Shown: in pieces, positions 44,499 to 50,192 of the stretch
Numbering within the stretch: position 1 is the stretch's first letter
Layout of the letters: every line of letters begins with the position of its first letter
From: Burkholderiales bacterium
GTDB lineage: Bacteria > Pseudomonadota > Gammaproteobacteria > Burkholderiales > Burkholderiaceae_C
Direction of reading: 5' to 3'
DNA length: 50,192 nt
Assembly (NCBI GenBank): GCA_028868875.1
Contig: JAGWTS010000004.1
Span: forward strand, 1-50,192
Notes under the pieces: generated by a model
What the model was told of the DNA's origin: nothing
What the model saw: the letters and a program-made list of their open reading frames with translations, nothing else
Databases searched by the model: none
Made by a program: the position numbers and the translations under genes

Positions 44499-46526
44499 CT
44501 ACCTGCGCACCCACAGCAGCAGCGCGATCAGCGTCGCGAAGCTGTACATCAGGTAGATCGAGATCCGCCCCTGCTGCAGCAGCCCGATCCAGCGCGCGAT
44601 GCGCGTGGTGAGCGCGGCGATCGGCAGGTACAGGCCGTACCAGAAGCGGTCCTCGACCTGGACCTCGTAGCGCGGCTCGGCGTCGAAGGGCGACGGCAGG
44701 TGGCGGCGGATGCGGTAGAAGGGCTCGAAGATCTGGCGGATCGGCTGGCCGAAGCCTTCGGCCGTGTCCTGCATGCGCGAGGTCTGGCCCGGGAAGCCGC
44801 AGTCCCAGGGCGGGGCGCGCCGCACCCGGCCGTGGTAGAGCCGGCGCACGATGAAGAAGGCGATGGCGAAGCTGCCGGCGACGCCGAGCAGGAAGATTAC
44901 CGGGCTATAGCTGGCGCGCGCGACCGCGGTGGGGGCGAGCAGCCAGCCGTTGGCCGCGACCTGGGGCCCGATCCCGGCGCCGGTGAGCAGGCGCGTGACC
45001 GGGTCGATGAACTGGATGAACTGGATCGGGAACAGCCCGAGCAGCACGCCGCCTATGAGCAGCCAGCGCATGCCGCGGCGCTCCCAGCGGCCGGCGTCGC
45101 GCGCCTGGGCGAGCTTGGCTTCGCGCGGCTGGCCGAGGAAGACGACGCCGTAGAACTTGACCATCACGTAGCCGGCGAGGGCCCCGACCATCGCGATCAG
45201 GGCCGCGCCCACCGGCACCAGCATGTTGAGGAAGGGGTCGGGCAGGCCGGGGGTGAAGAGAAAGCTCTGCAGCAACAGCCATTCGGCGGCGAAGCCGCTC
45301 GTCGGCGGCAGCCCGGCGCTGGCGAGCACCCCGGCAAGCGTGACCCAGGCGACCCAGGGCATGTAGCGGATGAGCCCGCCCAGGTGGCCCAGGCTGCGCT
45401 CGTCGGTGGAGTGCATCACGGCGCCGGTGCTGACGAAGAGCAGGCTCTTGAAGAAGGCGTGGCTGGCGGCGTGGTAGAGCGTGGCCGTCAGCGCCAGGGC
45501 CGCCATCGAGCGCATCGAATACGACGAGAAGACGAGGGCCAGGCCCATGCCGGCGCCGATCAGGCCGATGTTCTCGATCGACGAATAGGCGAGCAGCCGC
45601 TTCATGTCGGTCTGGGCCGCGGCGAAGACGACGCCGAAGATCGCGGTGGCGAGGCCGACCGCGAGCATCACCACGCCCCACCACCATTGCTGCTGGTGCA
45701 GCAGGTCGAAGGTGACGCGCAGCAGGCCGTAGATGGCGGTCTTCAACATCACCGCGCTCATCAGCGCCGAGACCGGCGAAGGCGCGGCCGGATGCGCCTC
45801 GGGCAGCCAGATGTGCAGCGGCAGCAGGCCGGCCTTGGCGCCGAAGCCGAGCAGGGCGAGCAGGAAGGCGACCGAGGCCCAGAACGGCGAGAGATGCTGG
45901 GCCCGCATGTTGGCGAAGCTGTAGTCGCCGGTGTTGGCCTGGAGCACGCCGAAGCACAGCAGGATGGCGATGGCGCCGATGTGGGCGACGATGAGGTAGA
46001 GGGTGCCGGCGCGGCGGATCTCGGCGATGCGGTGGTTGGCGGTGACGAGGAAGAACGAGGACAGCGCCATCGTCTCCCACATGACCATGAAGGCGTAGGC
46101 GTCGTCGGCCAGCACAACGCCGGCCATGCTCGCGAGGAAGACGTGGTACTGCAGGCACAGCAGCCCCGGCGGCGTGCCCTCGCCGTGGCGGAAATAGCCC
46201 GCGGCGAAAGCCGAGACCCCGGCCGAGACGGCGCCGATGATCATCAGGAAGAAGGCCGACAAGGCGTCCAGTCGCAGGTGGAAAGGCAGCCCCGGCAGGC
46301 CGATCACGAGCTCGGCGGTCTGCGGCCCGCTGAACAGCGCCACCATCGCGGCGCCGAACAGGCCGATGCCGACGGCGCCGCCGATCGGGAACAGGACTTG
46401 CGCGACGAGCTTGAAGCGGCGCAACGCGAAGAGCCCGGCGAGGCCGATCGCGAGCCAGGCGCCGAGCAGCAGCAGCACCGAGTCGAGCAGCACCCAGGAA
46501 TGGCCGGAGGACGCGAGGGCGCTCAC
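44499..46526 (-). CDS. HyfB-like antiporter-type membrane subunit
   Basis: The 675-residue protein is the NuoL/MrpA-type proton channel with about 16 membrane helices and a long C-terminal part. Conserved channel residues are the glutamate in MVMWETMALSSFFLV and lysines in FGAKAGLLPLHIWLPEAHP and SAVMLKTAIYGLLR, so this subunit looks able to move protons. The PPWDCGFPGQTSRMQDT block near 570 is a family hallmark of HyfB. It starts 10 bp after the ribbon-helix-helix gene, so the regulator and complex share a message. Confidence 0.9.
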   Translation of the reverse strand: MSALASSGHSWVLLDSVLLLLGAWLAIGLAGLFALRRFKLVAQVLFPIGGAVGIGLFGAAMVALFSGPQTAELVIGLPGLPFHLRLDALSAFFLMIIGAVSAGVSAFAAGYFRHGEGTPPGLLCLQYHVFLASMAGVVLADDAYAFMVMWETMALSSFFLVTANHRIAEIRRAGTLYLIVAHIGAIAILLCFGVLQANTGDYSFANMRAQHLSPFWASVAFLLALLGFGAKAGLLPLHIWLPEAHPAAPSPVSALMSAVMLKTAIYGLLRVTFDLLHQQQWWWGVVMLAVGLATAIFGVVFAAAQTDMKRLLAYSSIENIGLIGAGMGLALVFSSYSMRSMAALALTATLYHAASHAFFKSLLFVSTGAVMHSTDERSLGHLGGLIRYMPWVAWVTLAGVLASAGLPPTSGFAAEWLLLQSFLFTPGLPDPFLNMLVPVGAALIAMVGALAGYVMVKFYGVVFLGQPREAKLAQARDAGRWERRGMRWLLIGGVLLGLFPIQFIQFIDPVTRLLTGAGIGPQVAANGWLLAPTAVARASYSPVIFLLGVAGSFAIAFFIVRRLYHGRVRRAPPWDCGFPGQTSRMQDTAEGFGQPIRQIFEPFYRIRRHLPSPFDAEPRYEVQVEDRFWYGLYLPIAALTTRIARWIGLLQQGRISIYLMYSFATLIALLLWVRR

Positions 46527-46536
46527 GCGGGGAGGA

Positions 46537-46743
46537 TCAGCGTTTGCTGCGCGCCGTCTTGCGCGCCGGGGCGGGGGGGGTGCCGCTGGGCACGTAGCTC
46601 ACGCCGTGCGCCGCGAGGTAGTCGCGGATGAGCTGGCGCACCACCTGCGAGGGCGTCTTGTCCTGCTGCGCGCACAGGCGCTCGAAGGCGGCCTTCTTGG
46701 CCGGGTCGACGAGCAGCGTGAGGCGCGCGGTCTTCGATTCCAT
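46537..46743 (-). CDS. Ribbon-helix-helix (CopG-type) DNA-binding protein
   Basis: A 68-residue protein with the RHH pattern: strand TARLTLLVDPAKKAAFERLC, then helices QQDKTPSQVVRQLIRDYLA and a basic tail (PAPARKTARSKR). Such dimers repress their own operons. It is the first gene of the hydrogenase-like operon, ending 10 bp before hyfB, and is probably the operon's regulator. Its promoter places the transcript start at or next to the ATG, so the mRNA would be leaderless or nearly so. No toxin partner is seen. Confidence 0.82.
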   Translation of the reverse strand: MESKTARLTLLVDPAKKAAFERLCAQQDKTPSQVVRQLIRDYLAAHGVSYVPSGTPPAPARKTARSKR

Positions 46744-46751
46744 TGTTCGGT

Positions 46752-46780
46752 ATGTTAATGATATGTGCGTGCGCTGGCAA
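46752..46780 (-). promoter_or_regulatory. Sigma-70 type promoter of the RHH-Hyf operon
   Basis: On the minus strand TTGCCA (46780-46775, five of six consensus) and TAACAT (46757-46752, four of six) are exactly 17 bases apart. The -10 ends only eight bases before the ATG at 46743, so transcription should start at or within two bases of it. Confidence 0.6.
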
Positions 46781-46847
46781 TGAAAGACGTATGCGATGTG
46801 TGTTGTCCCGGACGCGGGCCGGGCTGCGGCGCGGCGAAAGGGCGGGC

Positions 46848-46912
46848 GAATGGGCGGCTCGAATGGGCGGCTCGAATGGGCGGCGCGAGTGGGCGGCGCG
46901 AATGCGCGCGAA
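46848..46912. repeat. 13-bp tandem array A
   Basis: Units: GAATGGGCGGCTC twice (46848-46860, 46861-46873), GAATGGGCGGCGC (46874-46886), GAGTGGGCGGCGC (46887-46899), then a decayed GAATGCGCGCGAA. The array begins about 68 bases upstream of the -35 of the RHH-Hyf promoter. It could be operator iterations or a slippage-generated minisatellite. Confidence 0.75.
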
Positions 46913-47006
46913 CGAGAGCGAGCTCGCGAAGGAATCGCGGGTGGCTTGCGGGTGGGGCAGGCGCCGGTCGCGATCGGCGCGGTCGCGAGTCGCGAGGGCG
47001 GCGCGA

Positions 47007-47055
47007 GCGGTCGGCGTGACCGCTCGGCGTGAGCGGTCAGCGTGATCGGTCAGTG
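47007..47055. repeat. 13-bp tandem array B
   Basis: Units GCGGTCGGCGTGA (47007-47019), CCGCTCGGCGTGA (47020-47032), GCGGTCAGCGTGA (47033-47045), then a partial TCGGTCAGTG. The period equals that of array A although the unit sequence differs. It lies between array A and the rdgC end. Confidence 0.65.
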
Positions 47056-47139
47056 CCGCAAGGCTGTGGGGCCGGTCCCTGCCCCAGGTACGTGGGACCG
47101 TCGCGCGCCGCAGGTTCGCGCCTGCAGGCGCGGCTCAGC

Positions 47140-48147
47140 TCAGGCGGCGAGGTCCCAGGGCGGGGTCGAGTCGGCCGCGGGTGCCGGGGCGGCCAACGCC
47201 TTGGCCGGGGCGGCGGGCGTGGTGGGCGCGGTGGGCGCGGTGGGCTGGTCGCGCTCGAGCAGGCCACCGAGCGCGGCGACCAGGTCGGGCAGCAGCAGCT
47301 TCAATTCGCCGGTCGTGAGCGCCACGTCGGCGTCGAAGCCGCCGTCCTCGGATGGCGACGACTCGCCTTCGAGCACGACGTCGAGCAGCTCGATCTTCTT
47401 GATCGCCAGCGCCTCGGTGAGCACGAAGGCGACGCGGCCGGACCAGGTCATCGCCAGCCGCGTCGGCAGCTTGCCCTGGCGGATGTGCTCGCCGACCTCG
47501 GCGATCTCGAGCGTGTGGCGCGCATAGCGCACCGCGGCCTTCTCGCTGTCGGGCTGCTTCAACTCGCATTCGCGGTCGATCGTGAAGCCGGCCGGGGCCT
47601 CCTGCTCGGCGAGCCAGGCCGCCATCGCGCTGGCCGGGGCGAGCTGGGTCTGCAAGGCGCTGAAGCGCACGTCGCCGCCGAGCAACTCGGCCAGGCGGGT
47701 GACGACGGCGTCGGCCTTCTTCGCGCTCGCCGCCCCGATCAGCAGCAGGCCTGCGCGCGGCGAGATCCAGACCCAGGTCGTCGCGCGTTTCGGGAAGGCG
47801 CGCGGCAGCAGTTCGTGGACGATGCCTTCCTTGACCTCGCGCGCGGCCTTGCCCTTCGGGCGCCGGCCGGTGGCCTTGTCGATCTCGTCCAGGCGCTGTT
47901 CCAGCGTCTCCTTGACGACCGAGGACGGCACCGCCTTGGTCTCGGTGCAGAGCTTGAGGATGATCTCGCCGCCGACGATTTCGGCCAGCGCCGCGTTCTT
48001 CTCGCCGCGCGGCTCGACCCAGCCCGCCGACAGCGGCTGGCTCGCGCCGCAGGCGACGAAGCGCGAACCGGCGAGCCGGTCTTCGATCTTCGCCAGCGCC
48101 TCGGCGTCCCAGTGGTCGATGCGGTAGACGAGGGCGTTCTTGAACAT
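47140..48147 (-). CDS. rdgC: Recombination-associated protein RdgC
   Basis: RdgC forms ring dimers on double-stranded DNA and restrains RecA. The 335-residue protein has the family core from MFKNALVYRI through RFVACGASQPLSAGWVEPRG, DEIDKATGRRPKGKAAREVK and LPTRLAMTWSGRVAFVLTE. It is about 30 residues longer than E. coli RdgC (303) because of an alanine/proline-rich tail, partly built of 9-base repeats, ending PPWDLAA. It is a single gene upstream of the repeat region. Confidence 0.93.
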   Translation of the reverse strand: MFKNALVYRIDHWDAEALAKIEDRLAGSRFVACGASQPLSAGWVEPRGEKNAALAEIVGGEIILKLCTETKAVPSSVVKETLEQRLDEIDKATGRRPKGKAAREVKEGIVHELLPRAFPKRATTWVWISPRAGLLLIGAASAKKADAVVTRLAELLGGDVRFSALQTQLAPASAMAAWLAEQEAPAGFTIDRECELKQPDSEKAAVRYARHTLEIAEVGEHIRQGKLPTRLAMTWSGRVAFVLTEALAIKKIELLDVVLEGESSPSEDGGFDADVALTTGELKLLLPDLVAALGGLLERDQPTAPTAPTTPAAPAKALAAPAPAADSTPPWDLAA

Positions 48148-48226
48148 GGGGGAGGGCGGGAAGGGGGAGGCGGATTCTAGGGGACCGGCCCCTCAGCGGC
48201 CATCGCCCCGTGACGCCAATTGCCTC

Positions 48227-48418
48227 TCAGGCTGCGTGCCGCACTTCGAGCGGCCAGGCGCCGATCTTGGCGGCTTCGAGAATCACCGTCTCGACCACGC
48301 TGCCGTCTTCCGCATAGCTCACATGCGTGTTCCAGTCCTGCGACACCTCGCGCACGATGGGCTTGTCCGAGAGGCGGATCACCAGGGTGTCGTCGTCGTC
48401 GTAGTAGGTGGTCTTCAT
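48227..48418 (-). CDS. DUF2283-like small protein
   Basis: A 63-residue acidic protein with the DUF2283 pattern: MKTTYYDDDDTLVIRLSDKP, a central strand THVSYAEDGSVVETVILEAA and a short C-terminal strand. Its function is unknown; the family often sits in pairs with small toxins or stress proteins. GGGAG lies eight bases upstream of the ATG. No partner gene is intact beside it: 73 bp separate it from metG upstream. Confidence 0.7.
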   Translation of the reverse strand: MKTTYYDDDDTLVIRLSDKPIVREVSQDWNTHVSYAEDGSVVETVILEAAKIGAWPLEVRHAA

Positions 48419-48491
48419 GGCATGAGCTCCCAGCGGTGCATCGATGTCTTCGCGATCACGGCGTGGTCGGGAACGAGGGCACGCCGCGCCT

Positions 48492-50192
48492 TCAGCGCAC
48501 CCGCATCCCCGGCTTCGCCCCCGGCCCGGGTTCGAGCACGAAGATCCCCGGTTGGGCTTTCTCGTCGGCGTGGCTCGCGGCCAGCACCATGCCTTCGCTG
48601 AGGCCGAACTTCATCTTGCGCGGCGCGAGGTTGGCGACCAGCACCGTGAGCTTGCCCGCAAGTTGCTCCGGCTTGTAGGCCGAGGCGATGCCGCTGAAGA
48701 CGTTGCGCGTGCGCCCTTCGCCGGCGTCGAGCGTCAAACGAAGCAGCTTGCTGCTGCCTTCGACGCGCTCGGCGGCGACGATCAAGGCGATGCGCAAGTC
48801 GACCTTGGCGAAATCGGCGATGCCGATCTCGGCCGCCACCGCCTCGCCGCCGGGCTCGGGGGCGGCCGCGGGCGCTGCCGTTTCCACTGACGCGGCCGGG
48901 GCGTCGAACAGCAGGTCCAGGCGCGCCGGGTCGACGCGCTGCATCAAGTGCTTGTACTCGCCGATCGTGTGGTGGCCGAGCGCGCGTGCCGCATCGTCCC
49001 AGCGCAGCGGCTCGATCTTCAGGAAGGCCTCGACCTGGGCGGCGAGCACCGGCAGCACCGGCTTCAGGTAGATCGTGAGCAAGCGGAAGGCCTCGATGCA
49101 GACGCTGCAGACATCGTGCAGCGCCGCCTCCTGGCCGGCCTTCTTCGCCAGCTCCCAGGGCTTGTGCTGGTCGACGTATTCGTTGACGCGGTCGGCCAGC
49201 AGCATGACTTCGCGCAAGGCCTTGCCGTATTCGCGCGTCTCGTAGAGCTCGTGGATGGGCGCGGCATGGGCGCGCAGGCCGTCGAGCAGCACGCGTCCTT
49301 CGACGCCGACATCGGCCGAGAGCCGGCCGCCGAAGCGCTTGGCGAGGAATCCTGCGGCGCGGCTCGCGATGTTGATGTACTTGCCGACGAGGTCGGCGTT
49401 GACGCGCGCGGCGAAGTCCTCGGGGTTGAAGTCCAGGTCTTCGACGCGCGCGTTGAGCTTGGCCGCGATGTAGTAGCGCAGCCATTCGGCGTCGAAGCCG
49501 AGTTCGAGGTAGCGCAGCGGGCTGATTCCGGTGCCGCGGCTCTTGCTCATCTTCTCGCCGCTCACCGTCAGGTGGCCGTGGACGAAGATGTGGTCGGGCA
49601 CCTTGCGGCCGCTGAACTTCAGCATCGCCGGCCAGAACAGGGTGTGGAAGGTGACGATGTCCTTGCCGATGAAATGCACCTGCTCGAGGTCCGGGTCGGC
49701 GAGGTAGGCGTCGAGGTCGAGGCCGAGCTGGGCGAATCGGTTCGCGAGCGAGGCGAGGTAGCCCACCGGGGCGTCGAGCCAGACGTAGAAGTACTTGCCC
49801 GGGGCGTCGGGGATCTCGATGCCGAAGTAAGGCGCGTCGCGGCTGATGTCCCAGTCGCCGAGCTTGGAGACGCCGGCTTCGTCGCGCGCAAACCATTCGC
49901 GCACCTTGTTCGCGACCTCGGGCTGGAGCCGGCCGTCCTGGGTCCAGTCTTCGAGGAAGGCGACGCAGCGCGGGTCGCTCAGCTTGAAGAAGTAGTGCTC
50001 GCTGCTCTTGAGCACCGGGGTCGCGCCCGAGAGCGCCGAATACGGGTGCTTCAGGTCGGTCGGCGCGTAGACCGCGCCGCAGACCTCGCAGTTGTCGCCG
50101 TACTGGTCTTTCGCGCCGCAGTTCGGGCATTCGCCCTTGATGAAGCGGTCGGGCAGGAACATGCCTTTTTCGGGGTCGAAGAACTGCTCGAT
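48492..50192 (-). CDS. metG: Methionyl-tRNA synthetase, all but the N-terminal part
   Basis: The frame enters from the right edge; 566 codons plus stop are visible. The HIGH half of the catalytic domain lies outside. Visible are the zinc-knuckle cysteines [18 protein letters not shown], the KMSKS loop ([12 protein letters not shown]), the anticodon-binding helical domain (about [11 protein letters not shown] onward), and a C-terminal tRNA-binding/dimerisation domain ([20 protein letters not shown], then [15 protein letters not shown]) joined by an alanine-rich linker. This is the long dimeric form of MetG. It charges initiator and elongator tRNA-Met. Confidence 0.96.
   Translation of the reverse strand: MEQFFDPEKGMFLPDRFIKGECPNCGAKDQYGDNCEVCGAVYAPTDLKHPYSALSGATPVLKSSEHYFFKLSDPRCVAFLEDWTQDGRLQPEVANKVREWFARDEAGVSKLGDWDISRDAPYFGIEIPDAPGKYFYVWLDAPVGYLASLANRFAQLGLDLDAYLADPDLEQVHFIGKDIVTFHTLFWPAMLKFSGRKVPDHIFVHGHLTVSGEKMSKSRGTGISPLRYLELGFDAEWLRYYIAAKLNARVEDLDFNPEDFAARVNADLVGKYINIASRAAGFLAKRFGGRLSADVGVEGRVLLDGLRAHAAPIHELYETREYGKALREVMLLADRVNEYVDQHKPWELAKKAGQEAALHDVCSVCIEAFRLLTIYLKPVLPVLAAQVEAFLKIEPLRWDDAARALGHHTIGEYKHLMQRVDPARLDLLFDAPAASVETAAPAAAPEPGGEAVAAEIGIADFAKVDLRIALIVAAERVEGSSKLLRLTLDAGEGRTRNVFSGIASAYKPEQLAGKLTVLVANLAPRKMKFGLSEGMVLAASHADEKAQPGIFVLEPGPGAKPGMRVR

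Larger units (their letters stand above)
46744..47139. other. 396-bp gene-free stretch upstream of the hydrogenase-like operon
   Basis: Open frames here come from GC-rich repeats and have no family-like product. The end next to the ribbon-helix-helix gene is AT-rich and holds a good promoter. The middle and far part hold two tandem arrays of 13-base period. The rdgC end is plain GC-rich sequence. Confidence 0.7.

Noticed and set aside
42795-46631. Long plus-strand open frame opposite the Hyf-like operon
   Set aside because: Charged, repetitive translation (E/D/H/R/Q-rich) that mirrors membrane-protein codons on the other strand; no family features.
46743-47045. About 100-residue plus-strand frames over the 13-bp arrays
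   Set aside because: Three frames are open because of the repeats; arginine/alanine/glycine-rich products with no start signals.
46848-47055. CRISPR array or plasmid-type iterons
   Set aside because: Units are 13 bp with no spacers, and no cas, rep or par genes adjoin them.
48415-48492. Truncated gene upstream of DUF2283
   Set aside because: A short frame ends in ATGCCATGA, overlapping the DUF2283 start, which hints at a lost partner gene. Only about 25 codons exist between metG and the stop, too few to identify.

Overview
The window is about 50 kb of very GC-rich, gene-dense DNA. It most likely comes from a betaproteobacterium of the order Burkholderiales, in the Rubrivivax/Leptothrix/Methylibium area. 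This is inferred from betaproteobacterial marker families (DUF1841, DUF3460), a ScpA-DUF3460 pair, several c-type cytochromes, and two intergenic repeat types I associate with this group. It looks like chromosome: metG, scpA, rdgC, tamAB and ctpA are present, and no integrase, transposase, phage gene or CRISPR array was seen.

Layout. (1) 1-5.4 kb: a leftward run ctpA, moeB, LOG-family gene, arginase, and a partial FAD amine/amino-acid oxidoreductase, followed by DUF2478 (+), dodecin (-) and tRNA-Arg(CCU). (2) 5.7-9.5 kb: two overlapping cytochrome c genes, one with an apparent frameshift, and an Aer-like PAS chemoreceptor. (3) 9.8-20.4 kb: a leftward six-gene run MoxR ATPase, GNAT, S9 peptidase, VWA protein, TamA, TamB. 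It starts from a symmetrical divergent promoter shared with a cytochrome c4 gene. (4) 20.5-25.3 kb: cytochrome c4, an HD-GYP protein, an orphan oligopeptide-binding protein, DUF1841 and a RutE-like nitroreductase. (5) 25.4-31.6 kb: four genes that together match a lipid A hexosamine-modification pathway (ArnT-like transferase, GtrA, YdjC/ChbG deacetylase, polyprenyl-phosphate glycosyltransferase), with the last coupled to a KefF-KefC potassium-efflux pair. (6) 31.7-39.2 kb: ParA-MaoC, a response regulator/hybrid kinase/S1-P1 nuclease operon, scpA, DUF3460 and a CYTH-CHAD protein. (7) 39.3-46.7 kb: a complex I/group 4 hydrogenase-like operon. Its large subunit has lost all four cysteine positions that would hold nickel-iron, and it has no polyferredoxin gene. 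It is led by a small ribbon-helix-helix gene. (8) 46.7-50.2 kb: a gene-free stretch with two 13-bp-period repeat arrays, then rdgC, DUF2283 and the C-terminal part of metG.

The strongest candidates for unusual biology are the nickel-free Hyf-like (Ehr-type) complex with its near-leaderless regulator and upstream 13-bp arrays, the rebuilt lipid A modification cluster, the lipobox-bearing TamA inside a MoxR/VWA operon, the mirror-image overlapping promoters at 20.45-20.49 kb, and a shared 31-nt hairpin that overlaps the stop codons of two unrelated genes. No computations or database searches were run; family names rest on recognition of motifs and overall sequence.
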